Shown here: positions 26,311 to 35,207 of the stretch, piece after piece
Layout of the letters: the number at the start of each line of letters is the position of its first letter
How positions within the stretch are numbered: position 1 is the stretch's first letter
Notes under the pieces: generated by a model
What the model saw: only the letters and a program-made list of their open reading frames with translations
Told to the model about the DNA's origin: nothing
The model's database searches: none
Position numbers and translations under genes: made by a program
Source of the DNA: Variovorax ginsengisoli
GTDB taxonomy: Bacteria; Pseudomonadota; Gammaproteobacteria; Burkholderiales; Burkholderiaceae_C
Direction: 5' to 3'
Length of the DNA stretch: 64,000 nt
Assembly (NCBI RefSeq): GCF_030811835.1
Contig: NZ_JAUSRO010000007.1
Coordinates: 124,001-188,000, forward strand

Positions 26311-27501
26311 ATGAACGTCATCCGTTTCTCCGATCTCTGTGCCCAAGGCAAAGTCGCCGGCCAGCGCGTGTTCATCCGTGCCGACCTCAACGTGCCGCAG
26401 GACGACGCCGGCCGCATCACCGAAGACACGCGCGTGCGCGCCTCGGTGCCCTGCATCCAGGCCGCGCTCGACGCCGGTGCGGCGGTGATGGTCACGTCCC
26501 ACCTCGGCCGCCCGACCGAGGGCGCCTTCAAGCCCGAGGACTCGCTGGCACCGGTGGCCGAGCGCCTGGCCGAGTTGCTCGGCCGCCCGGTGCCGCTGGT
26601 GGCCAACTGGGTCGACGGCGTCGACGTGGCGCCCGGCCAGGTCGTGCTGCTGGAGAACTGCCGCGTCAACAAGGGCGAGAAAAAGAACGACGAAGCGCTT
26701 GCCAAGAAAATGGCCGCGCTCTGCGACATCTACGTGAACGACGCCTTCGGCACCGCGCACCGCGCCGAAGCCACCACCTACGGCATCGCCCAGTTCGCGA
26801 AGATCGCCTCGGCCGGCCCGCTGCTGGCCGCCGAGATCGACGCCATCACCAAGGCGCTGGCACACCCCGCGCGGCCGCTGGTGGCGATCGTCGCCGGCTC
26901 CAAGGTCAGCACCAAGCTCACCATTCTCAAGGCGCTGGCCGAGAAGGTCGACCAGCTCATCGTGGGCGGCGGCATCGCCAACACCTTCATGCTGGCTTCG
27001 GGCCTGTCGATCGGCAAGTCGCTGGCCGAGCCCGACCTGCTGGACCAGGCCAAGGCGGTGATCGAGGCGATGCGCGCGCGCGGCGCGGCGGTGCCGATCC
27101 CGGTCGACGTGGTCACGGCCAAGACCTTCGCGGCTGATGCGGCCGCCACCGTCAAGGCCGCCGACGCGGTGGCCGAGGACGACCTTATCCTCGACATCGG
27201 CCCCAAGACTGCCGAGATGTTGGCCGCGCAGCTGCGCGAAGCGGGCACCATCGTGTGGAACGGCCCGGTCGGCGTGTTCGAGTTCGAGGCCTTCTCGCAC
27301 GGCACCGAAGCCATCGCCCGCGCCATCGCCCAGAGCAAGGCCTTCTCGATCGCCGGCGGCGGTGACACGCTGGCGGCCATCGCCAAGTACGGCATCGAGA
27401 AGGATGTCGGCTACATCTCGACCGGCGGCGGCGCCTTCCTGGAAATCCTCGAAGGCAAGACGCTGCCGGCCTTCGAGATCCTTTCCCGGCGCGCGAGCTG
27501 A
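26311..27501 (+). CDS. pgk: Phosphoglycerate kinase
   Basis: Glycolytic and gluconeogenic kinase interconverting 1,3-bisphosphoglycerate and 3-phosphoglycerate. The 396-aa product has the signature [13 protein letters not shown], the substrate-site Arg in THLGRP-type sequence (SHLGRPTEG), [15 protein letters not shown], and the C-terminal nucleotide-binding WNGPVGVFE and [13 protein letters not shown]. Full length. It is convergent with a desaturase gene, with only one base between stops. The ATG at 26311 has no obvious ribosome site. Confidence 0.98.
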   Translation: MNVIRFSDLCAQGKVAGQRVFIRADLNVPQDDAGRITEDTRVRASVPCIQAALDAGAAVMVTSHLGRPTEGAFKPEDSLAPVAERLAELLGRPVPLVANWVDGVDVAPGQVVLLENCRVNKGEKKNDEALAKKMAALCDIYVNDAFGTAHRAEATTYGIAQFAKIASAGPLLAAEIDAITKALAHPARPLVAIVAGSKVSTKLTILKALAEKVDQLIVGGGIANTFMLASGLSIGKSLAEPDLLDQAKAVIEAMRARGAAVPIPVDVVTAKTFAADAAATVKAADAVAEDDLILDIGPKTAEMLAAQLREAGTIVWNGPVGVFEFEAFSHGTEAIARAIAQSKAFSIAGGGDTLAAIAKYGIEKDVGYISTGGGAFLEILEGKTLPAFEILSRRAS

Positions 27502-27502
27502 C

Positions 27503-28600
27503 TTACACCGGCAGGGGGCGCGGCTCGCTGGTCGCGTGGCCCTTGAAGTCGGTCCAGCAGCGACGCGTGAAGTCGTAGAGCTTGCAGCGGCGTGCGGTGC
27601 TGAAATACCAGCGCCACGAGAAGCGCTGCACCACGATGCGCGTGGGCAGCATTTCCTCGATGCGCGCCTGCGCAGCCTTGAGCTTGTAGAGCGGAATGCT
27701 CATGTCCACGTGGTGCGCCGTGTGCTCCATGATGTGGTGCAGCAGCGAGCCGATGCGAAACGGAAAAGTCAGGTGCACGGTGGTCGACACGAAAGGCTGG
27801 GCACGCTGCCATGCCGCGCGATCGTCATGCCAGGACACCTTGACGTGCGTGTGGTGGACGTACACCACGAAGCCGATCATGGCGAACCAGAACAGCAGCG
27901 GCACCACGAAGGCCGTGCCCACCAGCATCGCCACCGACTGGTCGGTCGCCAGCGCCGCGGCCACCAGCGTGGCGAACCACACGGCGGCAAAGCTGCACAC
28001 CAGCCAGCAGTCGCGCGAAAACACCGGGCGTTCGGCATTGGTGGTGCGGTCACGAGCGACCATGCGGCGCCACCAGATCTCCACCATGTAGTAGACGCCC
28101 GGCGCCCAGCCGCTGCGGTAGAGGCGCTCCATGAGGCGCCGCGAGGGCGAGAGCGCCTCGTACTCGGCTTGGGTGAGCGGTGCCCAGACGAAGTCGACGC
28201 CCTTGAGGTTGGTGAAGCCGTGGTGCACGACGTTGTGCCCCATGTCCCAGAGGCTGTAAGGCGTCAGCGAGGGCAGGAAGGCGATGCGCCCGAGCCATTT
28301 GTTGAGCCGGCGGTGCGGCGTCAGGCTCTGGTGGCAGCCGTCGTGGCCGATGATGAACAGCCGGCCGATGACGAAGCCCGCCGCCAGGCCGCACAGCAGC
28401 TTGAGCCAGCCCGATTCGAGCATGACCACCGCCGTCATCAGGCCGAAGAACAGGGCGTAGTCGATCGCCAGCAGCACCAGGGCGCGCCAGGTGCTGCGCT
28501 CGGCCAGCGGCAGCAGCCAGGAGCGGATGACCTTGCGGTGCGGAAGGGGTACTTCCGGTGCCAGGGGCGTGAGATCGACAGGTTCGAGGGAAGTCTGCAT
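27503..28600 (-). CDS. Membrane fatty acid desaturase
   Basis: A 365-aa integral membrane di-iron desaturase with the three histidine boxes HDGCH (about residue 86), HNVVHHG (about 122) and HTAHH (about 293), plus an extra HHTHVK. Four hydrophobic helices are visible. The arrangement is that of acyl-lipid desaturases of the delta-12/omega-3 superfamily, which introduce double bonds into membrane lipids; regiospecificity cannot be read. The stop lies next to the pgk stop. It is divergent from pyk, with a 179-bp shared upstream region, so the two may be co-regulated. Confidence 0.9.
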   Translation of the reverse strand: MQTSLEPVDLTPLAPEVPLPHRKVIRSWLLPLAERSTWRALVLLAIDYALFFGLMTAVVMLESGWLKLLCGLAAGFVIGRLFIIGHDGCHQSLTPHRRLNKWLGRIAFLPSLTPYSLWDMGHNVVHHGFTNLKGVDFVWAPLTQAEYEALSPSRRLMERLYRSGWAPGVYYMVEIWWRRMVARDRTTNAERPVFSRDCWLVCSFAAVWFATLVAAALATDQSVAMLVGTAFVVPLLFWFAMIGFVVYVHHTHVKVSWHDDRAAWQRAQPFVSTTVHLTFPFRIGSLLHHIMEHTAHHVDMSIPLYKLKAAQARIEEMLPTRIVVQRFSWRWYFSTARRCKLYDFTRRCWTDFKGHATSEPRPLPV

Positions 28601-28779
28601 AAAAAAAGGGCGAAAAAGGAAGAACTACGGCGCAGGAGCAGCACCGTACCGTCATCATCGGGAGGGAGTTCTGACCGGGATCAAACGTCCGCAAGTTGTC
28701 TGCGCAAGCTTTTGCGTGTCGGATGACGCAGCACCCGCATGTGAGAATTGTGCCAAAAGCCAAATACAAGGAGAAATGC

Positions 28780-30228
28780 ATGGACACCGTCCGTATTCCG
28801 CGCCACGCCACCAAGATCGTCGCCACCCTCGGCCCGGCCTCGAACACGCCCGAATTGCTCGAGCAGATGATCCTGAGCAAGGTCAGCGTGGTCCGGCTGA
28901 ACTTCAGCCACGGCACGGCGCAGGACCACATCGCGCGGGCGGCCATGGTGCGGGAAGCCGCACGCAAGACCGGCCGCGAAGTCGCGATCATGGCCGACCT
29001 GCAAGGTCCCAAAATCCGGGTGGGCAAGTTCGCCGACGGCAAGGTCTGGCTGGAGCCGGGCGCGAAGTTCGTGCTCGACGCGTCGCGCACCGAGCCGGGC
29101 ACGGTCGACGCAGTGGGCCTCGACTACAAGGACCTGCCCCGCGACGTGAAGGCCGGCGACCGCCTGCTGCTCAACGACGGGCTGATCGTGCTGAAGGTCG
29201 ACGCCGTCAAGGGCGAGGCCGTCATGACCACCGTGGTGCTGGGCGGCGAACTGTCCAACAACAAGGGCATCAACAAGCAGGGCGGCGGCCTGACCGCACC
29301 GGCGCTCACGGCCAAGGACATGGAGGACATCAAGACGGCGATGAGCTTCCAGGCCGATTACGTGGCCGTGAGCTTTCCGAAGAACGCGACCGACATGGAA
29401 ATGGCGCGCCAGCTGTGCAACGTGGCGGCCGCCGAGTTCGGCCACCGGCCGGGGATGATCGCCAAGATCGAGCGGGCCGAGGCCATTCCCAAGCTCGAAG
29501 AGATCCTGCGTGCGAGCGACGGCATCATGGTCGCGCGCGGCGACCTGGCGGTCGAAGTCGGCAATGCGGCCGTGCCTGCGCTGCAAAAACGCATGATCCG
29601 CATGGCGCGCGAGATGGACAAGGTCGCCATCACCGCCACGCAGATGATGGAGTCGATGATCACAAACCCCGTGCCCACCCGCGCCGAGGTGAGCGACGTG
29701 GCCAATGCGGTGCTCGACGGCACAGACGCCGTCATGCTGAGTGCCGAGACGGCGTCGGGCCGCTACCCGCTGGAGACCGTGCAGGAGATGAGCCGCATCT
29801 GCGAGGCTGCCGAGCAGGCCGAGGACACCGCGCGCGACACCGATTTCAGCGGCCATACCTACGCCCGCATCGACCAGGCCATTGCCATGGGCGCGTTGTT
29901 CACCGCGCACCACCTGGGCGCCAAGGCGATCGTCGCGCTGACCGAATCGGGCTCGACGCCGTTGTGGATGAGCCGCCACTCGGCGCACATTCCCGTGTAC
30001 GCGCTCACCTCGCGCCTGGCCACGCAGCGCAAGATGGCGCTGTACCGCAACGTGCGCCCGCTCCTGATGGACTCGCACACCGACCGCGACACGGCGCTCG
30101 AGCATGCCGAGGCGCACCTGAAGAAGCGCGGCATCGTCCAGAGCGGCGACGTCTATGCCATCACCTGCGGCGAACCGATGGGCGCACCCGGCGGCACCAA
30201 CATGCTGAAGATCTGCCAGGCGACTTGA
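28780..30228 (+). CDS. pyk: Pyruvate kinase
   Basis: It converts phosphoenolpyruvate and ADP to pyruvate and ATP. The 482-aa product has the substrate motif VRLNFSHG, the family pattern AIMADLQGPKIRVG, the catalytic-Lys region GMIAKIERAEAIPKLEEIL, MVARGDLAVEVG and ATQMMESMI. The C-terminal allosteric domain is complete (AITCGEPMG and GGTNML near the end). The ATG at 28780 has AAGGAGA seven bases upstream, deciding the start. Confidence 0.98.
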   Translation: MDTVRIPRHATKIVATLGPASNTPELLEQMILSKVSVVRLNFSHGTAQDHIARAAMVREAARKTGREVAIMADLQGPKIRVGKFADGKVWLEPGAKFVLDASRTEPGTVDAVGLDYKDLPRDVKAGDRLLLNDGLIVLKVDAVKGEAVMTTVVLGGELSNNKGINKQGGGLTAPALTAKDMEDIKTAMSFQADYVAVSFPKNATDMEMARQLCNVAAAEFGHRPGMIAKIERAEAIPKLEEILRASDGIMVARGDLAVEVGNAAVPALQKRMIRMAREMDKVAITATQMMESMITNPVPTRAEVSDVANAVLDGTDAVMLSAETASGRYPLETVQEMSRICEAAEQAEDTARDTDFSGHTYARIDQAIAMGALFTAHHLGAKAIVALTESGSTPLWMSRHSAHIPVYALTSRLATQRKMALYRNVRPLLMDSHTDRDTALEHAEAHLKKRGIVQSGDVYAITCGEPMGAPGGTNMLKICQAT

Positions 30229-30384
30229 GCCGCGAACGACGGTTCAGTCGCCGCCTGCACGCATTGGCAGCCGCGTCCTACCGGCTGCCGCTGCGCGGGC
30301 GGCCAGCATCCGCCCGCGCCGGGTCGGCGCGCTGGCGTTTTGGATTGTCCGAAACCGGCGCTGCCCGGCTTGCGTACTGAGTCC

Positions 30385-31380
30385 ATGACCATTCCCTTCT
30401 TTCCCCGTGCGTCCCGGCCCATACTGGCCGTGGTCGCCCTGGCCGCAGCGGTCACCCTGCTGTCGGCGTGTTCGCCCGTCAAGCTGGTCAATCGACTGAC
30501 GCCCGACAACACCTTCACAGTGCAGACCGGCATCGCCTATGGCGCCGAGCCCCGTCAGCAGCTGGACGTCTACCAGCCACTGGCGCAGACGGCGCCGCCC
30601 GCTGGCCGGCGGCCGCTGATCGTGTTCTTCTACGGCGGCACCTGGAGCCATGGCGACCGTGCCAGCTACAAGTTCGTCGGCGAAGCGCTGGCCGCGCGCG
30701 GTGCCGTGGTGGTGGTGCCCGACTACCGGCTGTCGCCGCAGGCGACCTATCCCGTGTTCGTCCAGGACAGCGCGCAGGCGATGAGGTGGGGGCTGGACAA
30801 CGCGGCGCGCCTGGGCGCGGACCCGCAGCGCGTCTATGTGATGGGCCACAGCTCGGGTGCCTACAACGCGGCGATGCTGGCGCTCGATGCGCGCTGGCTC
30901 GGCGACGTGGGCGCCAGCCCGAAGCAGCTCGCCGGCTGGATCGGCCTGGCCGGCCCCTACGACTTCCTGCCGATCGGCAATCCGGAGGCGCAGGTGGCTT
31001 TCAACTGGCCGCGCACGCCGCAGGATTCGCAGCCCATCGAGCATGCGACAGCCGGCTCGCCGCCCGCGCTGCTCATGGCCGCAAGCAAGGACAACCTGGT
31101 CGACCCGGTGCGCAACACCCAGCAGATGGCGCGGCTGCTGCGCGCGGCCGGCGTGAAGGTGCAGACCCGGGAATTCGACAACCTGAGCCACGTCACGCTG
31201 ATCGGCGCCATGGCCAAGCCGATCCGCTGGATCGGCGGGCCGGTGCTGCCCCCCATCCTGTCGTTCGTTGGACTGGCGCCGGACACCACCGATACAATCT
31301 TTGACGATTCCCTTTCCCACCCTTCCCACCCATCCCCCAGTGCCGTGCCCACGGCCAAGAATGAGAGAGCGACACAGTGA
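30385..31380 (+). CDS. Alpha/beta-hydrolase lipoprotein (esterase/BD-FAE type)
   Basis: A 331-aa lipoprotein with a signal peptide ending LLSAC (Cys23 or so). The alpha/beta-hydrolase fold has an oxyanion-hole motif [11 protein letters not shown], the nucleophile elbow GHSSG (Ser near residue 155), an acid in SKDNLVDP and the histidine in NLSHVTL. It resembles BD-FAE and carboxylesterase families acting on small esters. The last 25 residues are low-complexity (SHPSHPSPS) and come from DNA that looks like the fba promoter and leader. It is inserted between pyk and fba and overlaps the fba start by 4 bp (GTGA). Confidence 0.85.
   Translation: MTIPFFPRASRPILAVVALAAAVTLLSACSPVKLVNRLTPDNTFTVQTGIAYGAEPRQQLDVYQPLAQTAPPAGRRPLIVFFYGGTWSHGDRASYKFVGEALAARGAVVVVPDYRLSPQATYPVFVQDSAQAMRWGLDNAARLGADPQRVYVMGHSSGAYNAAMLALDARWLGDVGASPKQLAGWIGLAGPYDFLPIGNPEAQVAFNWPRTPQDSQPIEHATAGSPPALLMAASKDNLVDPVRNTQQMARLLRAAGVKVQTREFDNLSHVTLIGAMAKPIRWIGGPVLPPILSFVGLAPDTTDTIFDDSLSHPSHPSPSAVPTAKNERATQ
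31293..31298 (+). promoter_or_regulatory. fba: Possible fba -10 element inside the hydrolase gene
   Basis: TACAAT lies 79 bp before the fba start, inside the 3' end of the hydrolase gene. TTGGAC at 31268-31273 could be a -35 but with a long 19-bp spacer. The stretch after it is pyrimidine-rich and reads like untranslated leader. Suggestive only. Confidence 0.4.
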
Positions 31381-32264
31381 ATCAGGAACAACTGAACAAA
31401 GTCTCCAGCGGCAAAGGCTTCATCGCTGCACTCGACCAGAGTGGTGGCAGCACGCCCAAGGCACTCAAGCTGTATGGCGTCGAAGCCAGTGCCTACAGCA
31501 ACGATGCCGAGATGTTCGACCTCGTGCACGCGATGCGCAGCCGCATCGTCACCAGCCCTGCCTTCGACGGCAAGCGCGTGCTGGGCGCCATCCTGTTCGA
31601 GGCCACGATGGACCGTCAGATCGACGGTATCGATGCGGCCACCTACCTCTGGGACAAGAAACAGGTCGTGCCTTTCCTGAAGGTCGACAAGGGCCTGGCC
31701 GACGAAGCCGATGGCGTGCAACTCATGAAGGCGATGCCTGAACTCGACGCCCTGCTCCAGCGCGCCGTGGGAAAGGGCATCTTCGGCACGAAGATGCGCT
31801 CGGTGGTCAATGCCGCCAACGAAAAGGGCATCGCCGCGGTGCTCGACCAGCAGTTCGCCGTGGGCCAGCAGATTCTCGCCGCCGGCCTGATGCCCATCCT
31901 GGAGCCCGAAGTGTCGATCGGCGCGGCCGACAAGAAGGAAGCCGAAGCGCTGCTGAAGGCCGGTTTCCTGCAGCGCCTGGACGCACTGCCTGCCGATGCC
32001 AAGGTCATGCTCAAGCTCACGTTGCCGACCGTCGAAGGTTTCTTCGGTGAACTCGTGGCGCATCCGAAGGTCGTGCGCGTCGTGGCCCTGTCCGGTGGCT
32101 ACCCCCGCGACGAGGCCAACGTGCACCTGGCGCGCAACCCCGGCATCATCGCCAGCTTCAGCCGCGCGCTGACCGAAGGCCTGAGCGCCCAGCAGTCCGA
32201 CGCCGAATTCAACGCGGCGCTGGACAAGGCGATCGAGTCGATCTACCAGGCCTCGATCACCTGA
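31377..32264 (+). CDS. fba: Class I fructose-bisphosphate aldolase
   Basis: It cleaves fructose 1,6-bisphosphate through a Schiff-base lysine. The 295-aa product matches the short bacterial class I family (about 300 aa): [17 protein letters not shown] at the N-terminus, [10 protein letters not shown] and LMPILEPEV in the core, [10 protein letters not shown] with the likely Schiff-base Lys, and [14 protein letters not shown] near the phosphate site. GTG start at 31377 (first residue Met) with GAGAGAG upstream, overlapping the hydrolase stop. Two hairpins follow, the second a clear terminator. Confidence 0.96.
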   Translation: MNQEQLNKVSSGKGFIAALDQSGGSTPKALKLYGVEASAYSNDAEMFDLVHAMRSRIVTSPAFDGKRVLGAILFEATMDRQIDGIDAATYLWDKKQVVPFLKVDKGLADEADGVQLMKAMPELDALLQRAVGKGIFGTKMRSVVNAANEKGIAAVLDQQFAVGQQILAAGLMPILEPEVSIGAADKKEAEALLKAGFLQRLDALPADAKVMLKLTLPTVEGFFGELVAHPKVVRVVALSGGYPRDEANVHLARNPGIIASFSRALTEGLSAQQSDAEFNAALDKAIESIYQASIT

Positions 32265-32280
32265 TCGACGGCGTTCATCC

Positions 32281-32329
32281 GGGGTTTTTCGCCCCGCTTC
32301 ACGAGGCCACCGCATGCGGTGGCTTTTTT
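32281..32329 (+). terminator. Intrinsic terminator after fba (two hairpins)
   Basis: A small hairpin (GGGG...CCCC, 32281-32295) is followed by a palindromic stem GCCACCGC/GCGGTGGC (32306-32323) and TTTTTT (32324-32329). The second hairpin is a canonical terminator for fba, 42 bp after its stop and 53 bp before purC. Confidence 0.92.
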
Positions 32330-32381
32330 GTGCGAGCACAATCGGCCTTCCCGCCGTCCGTTTTATTCGATTGCTTTTGTC

Positions 32382-33287
32382 ATGACGACCGTCCACACAT
32401 CTTCCATTGAAAGCCTGCCCCTGCTCGCGCGCGGCAAGGTGCGCGACAACTATGCCGTCGGCGACGACCGCATCCTGATGGTGGCGAGCGACCGCCTGAG
32501 CGCCTTCGACGTGATCATGGGCGAGCCGATCCCCGGCAAGGGCGTGATCCTCACGCAGATGGCGCTGTGGTGGTTCGAGCGCCTGGGCCACCTGTGTCCC
32601 AACCACCTGACCGGCGATGCGCCCGAGAGCGTGGTCACGCCGGCCGAGGTCGGGCAGGTCAAGGACCGTTCGATGCTGGTCAAGCGCCTGAAACCCATTC
32701 CGGTCGAGGCCGTGGTGCGCGGCTACCTCGCCGGCAGCGGCTGGAAGGAGTACCAGGAGAACCAGGCTGTGTGCGGCGTGCCGCTGCCGCCGGGCCTGAC
32801 CAACGCGAGCAAGCTGCCGCGTCCGATCTTCACGCCCGCGGCCAAGGCGGCGGCCGGCGAGCATGACGAGAACATCAGCTACGACCAGGTGGTGGCCGTG
32901 GTCGGTCCGCTGCTCGCCCAGCAGATCCGCGACATCAGCATTGCCATCTACGAGGCGGCCGCGCAGATTGCGCTGGCCCGCGGAATGATCATTGCCGACA
33001 CCAAGTTCGAGTTCGGCCTGGACGAAGATGGCACGCTGGTGCTGATGGACGAAGTGCTCACGCCCGACAGCTCGCGCTACTGGCCCATCGAAGGCTACGA
33101 GGAAGCGCTGCGCACGGGCGCGAATCCGCCGAGCTACGACAAGCAGTTCGTGCGCGACTGGCTGGAGGCGACCAAGGTCAACGGCAAGCCCTGGGACAAG
33201 ACGCCGCCCGCGCCACGCCTGCCGGCCGAGGTCATCGAGAAGACCGCCGCCAAGTACCGCGAAGCGCTCGAACGCCTCACGGGCTGA
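32382..33287 (+). CDS. purC: Phosphoribosylaminoimidazole-succinocarboxamide synthase (SAICAR synthetase)
   Basis: Purine biosynthesis step joining CAIR and aspartate. The 301-aa product starts with [16 protein letters not shown], continues with [39 protein letters not shown] and the signature [13 protein letters not shown] followed by [13 protein letters not shown]. The length fits the longer betaproteobacterial/fungal-like form. The ATG at 32382 has no strong ribosome site, but the conserved N-terminus fits. It is followed by convergent META-domain gene. Confidence 0.97.
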   Translation: MTTVHTSSIESLPLLARGKVRDNYAVGDDRILMVASDRLSAFDVIMGEPIPGKGVILTQMALWWFERLGHLCPNHLTGDAPESVVTPAEVGQVKDRSMLVKRLKPIPVEAVVRGYLAGSGWKEYQENQAVCGVPLPPGLTNASKLPRPIFTPAAKAAAGEHDENISYDQVVAVVGPLLAQQIRDISIAIYEAAAQIALARGMIIADTKFEFGLDEDGTLVLMDEVLTPDSSRYWPIEGYEEALRTGANPPSYDKQFVRDWLEATKVNGKPWDKTPPAPRLPAEVIEKTAAKYREALERLTG

Positions 33288-33316
33288 ACGCGCGGGTCAC
33301 TGAGCAGGCATCTTGC

Positions 33317-33754
33317 TCAGCGGCCCGAATCGAGCACGGCGAGCGTTCGCCCGGCGCTGTCATTGAGCGACAGTTGCCGGCCCAGCAGGCTGTAGCTGGC
33401 CGTGCCCTGCAGCGCGCCCACGAAGCTGCTTTCCATCGCGTTGCGCGTGGGGTCGGTGCAGGCCATGCGCGTGGCGGCCAGCGGTCCGATCTTCAGCCGG
33501 TTGCCGCTGCGCTCGTAGTCGCCCGTGAGCTGGTTGCAGCCACTGAAGCCGCTCACGCGCGCGCCGTCGAAACGCACCTGCGCATCGCGCTGCGGATCAC
33601 CGCCCAGCGCCACCGGCTGCGTGCCCACGCGGGTCAGCCGCCAGTCCCGTCCCTCGATCGGTTCGTCAAGGCTCACGCTGGCCGCGCAGGCGGCGAGCAG
33701 GGTCGTGGCGGCCAGCACGATGGCAGACGCGGCAAGGCGGGCGGGTTGGCGCAT
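33317..33754 (-). CDS. META domain (HslJ-like) lipoprotein
   Basis: A 145-aa lipoprotein with lipobox LLAAC (Cys22). A single META domain follows: GRDWRLTRVGTQPV, SGFSGCNQLTGDYERSG and the closing strand LLGRQLSLNDSAGRTLAVL. HslJ and relatives are small envelope proteins linked to heat and novobiocin tolerance, with no known activity. The CNQ cysteine is conserved in the family. It is convergent with purC; a 7-bp hairpin without a U run lies between them (33300-33320). Confidence 0.92.
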   Translation of the reverse strand: MRQPARLAASAIVLAATTLLAACAASVSLDEPIEGRDWRLTRVGTQPVALGGDPQRDAQVRFDGARVSGFSGCNQLTGDYERSGNRLKIGPLAATRMACTDPTRNAMESSFVGALQGTASYSLLGRQLSLNDSAGRTLAVLDSGR

Positions 33755-33840
33755 GGTCGGTGTCCTTCGGTCGGAGGGGCGGGAAAGTCGAAAAGCTGCG
33801 TGGGCGACATGGTAATGCGCAGATGCCCGATGCGGCGGCG

Positions 33841-35139
33841 TCAGCCGTCGAGCGCGTCGAAGGCCGCGTCGTCCGGGCCCAGCATGGCCGGCGCGCGCCA
33901 GCCCGCGTCGCGCAGGGAATGCGCTACCTGGCGCTCGACGCCCATCAGCACCGCGAACAGCGCCATGCGCACCGGAATGCCGTTGTCGGTCTGGCGGAAG
34001 ATGGCCAGCCGTGGATCGTGGTTGAGGTCGGTGCTCAGGTCATTGGCCCCCGGGCGGCCGTCGCGCGGCAACGGATGCATGACCAGCGTGTGGGGGCTGC
34101 AGTGCGCGTTGACCAGCGCCTGGTGGATCTGGAAGTCGGGCGTGTAGCCCTCGAAGGACTCTTCGGCGGCAAAGCGCTCCTTCTGGATGCGCGTGGCATA
34201 CACCACGTCGGCGCCCTGCAGGCCCTCGGCGAGCGAGGCGGTCTGCACCACCACATGACCGCCTCGGGCAATATGCTCGACCAGGTAGGCGGGCAGCTCG
34301 AGCGCCGCAGGTGCGATCAGCGTGAACTTCATGCCGCGGTAGAGCGCCAGCAGCTTGACCAGCGAATGCACCGTGCGGCCGTACTTCAGGTCGCCGACGA
34401 AGGCGACGTGCGCCCCGTCGACGATGCGGCCGAGCCGCGAGAACTCGCGCTGGATGGTGTACAGGTCGAGCAGTGCCTGGCTCGGATGCTCGCCCGCGCC
34501 ATCGCCGCCATTGATCACCGGAATGTTCGTGGCGCGCGCGAATTCCGCCACCGAACCCTGCTCGGGATGGCGCACCACCATCGCGTCGACATACCCGCTC
34601 ATCACGCGGCTGGTGTCGTAGATCGACTCGCCCTTGGCCATGGACGAAAAGGTGAAGCCGGTGGTGTCGCAGACCGAGCCGCCCAGGCGGCAGAAGGCCG
34701 CGCCGAAGCTCACGCGCGTGCGAGTGCTGGCCTCGAAGAACAGGTTGCCGAGCACGGCGCCTTCGAGCACGCGGCAGATCTTCTGGCGCCGCGCGATGGG
34801 CTGCATCACATCGGCCACCCGAAACAGCGCTTCGACAGAGTCGCGTGAGAATTGGTCGACGGTGAGCAGCTGCGGACGGCCTTCGAACAAAATGCGGTCG
34901 CGCAAGTCCGTGGAATGTACGCTTTGCGTAGATGCTGTACCGGCCTGCTGCTGTGCCAGGATTTCGGTGATGAAGCGCTGCGCGATGTCGGGCATGCCGC
35001 GCGATTCCTGAGAACCATCAGGCAGCAGCCAGGTATCGAGCGCACGCCGGCTCACGCCGATGCGCTGGGCGAAAGCCTCTCGCGTGAGGTTCAGACGCCG
35101 CATGGCGTCGCGGAGAAAGCTCTGTTGCGGCGTGTTCAT
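33841..35139 (-). CDS. Aspartate carbamoyltransferase with fused N-terminal HTH domain
   Basis: A 432-aa protein; stand-alone catalytic chains are about 310 aa. Residues about 8-60 form an XRE-like helix-turn-helix ([20 protein letters not shown]) and residues about 61-80 a Gln/Ser/Thr linker. The rest is an ATCase fold with the carbamoyl-phosphate loop STRTR (138-142), [12 protein letters not shown] and [10 protein letters not shown]. It lies apart from pyrR/pyrC and has its own promoter with an embedded palindrome. I infer catalysis of carbamoyl-aspartate formation together with DNA-binding autoregulation. The start at 35139 is the first codon of the helical domain, and there is no ribosome site. 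ATCase assignment is based on the loops, and I cannot exclude another carbamoyltransferase of the same family. Confidence 0.87.
   Translation of the reverse strand: MNTPQQSFLRDAMRRLNLTREAFAQRIGVSRRALDTWLLPDGSQESRGMPDIAQRFITEILAQQQAGTASTQSVHSTDLRDRILFEGRPQLLTVDQFSRDSVEALFRVADVMQPIARRQKICRVLEGAVLGNLFFEASTRTRVSFGAAFCRLGGSVCDTTGFTFSSMAKGESIYDTSRVMSGYVDAMVVRHPEQGSVAEFARATNIPVINGGDGAGEHPSQALLDLYTIQREFSRLGRIVDGAHVAFVGDLKYGRTVHSLVKLLALYRGMKFTLIAPAALELPAYLVEHIARGGHVVVQTASLAEGLQGADVVYATRIQKERFAAEESFEGYTPDFQIHQALVNAHCSPHTLVMHPLPRDGRPGANDLSTDLNHDPRLAIFRQTDNGIPVRMALFAVLMGVERQVAHSLRDAGWRAPAMLGPDDAAFDALDG
34911..34937. promoter_or_regulatory. Second copy of the palindrome, inside the HTH-ATCase gene
   Basis: The core TACGC-TTT-GCGTA (34918-34930) matches the promoter palindrome at 20 of 27 positions, with both 5-base arms identical. 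It falls in codons about 67-75, the linker between the HTH and enzyme domains. Centre-to-centre distance to the promoter copy is 233 bp, compatible with a DNA loop. Confidence 0.6.
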
Positions 35140-35143
35140 GCGA

Positions 35144-35170
35144 TCGAATATACGCTATGCGTACATTCGA
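35144..35170. promoter_or_regulatory. 27-bp palindromic operator in the HTH-ATCase promoter
   Basis: The arms TCGAAT-N-TACGC and GCGTA-N-ATTCGA surround a TAT centre; 11 of 12 arm positions pair. It fills the spacer between the -35 and -10 and overlaps both, an ideal site for a repressor. The obvious candidate binder is the HTH domain encoded immediately downstream. Confidence 0.7.
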
Positions 35171-35175
35171 TGCAA
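35147..35175 (-). promoter_or_regulatory. Sigma-70 promoter of the HTH-ATCase gene
   Basis: On the minus strand TTGCAT (35175-35170) and TATATT (35152-35147) are separated by exactly 17 bp. Transcription should start six to eight bases after the -10, at about 35139-35141. The start codon is 35139, so the mRNA should be leaderless or nearly so, which agrees with the absent ribosome-binding site. Confidence 0.7.
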
Positions 35176-35207
35176 ACGCAACGCGTCAGACGACGCTGTG
35201 GTTGGGC

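Noticed and set aside
33300..33320. 7-bp hairpin (CTGAGCA/TGCTCAG) between purC and the META gene as a terminator.
   Set aside because: It has no U run on either strand and overlaps the META stop codon.
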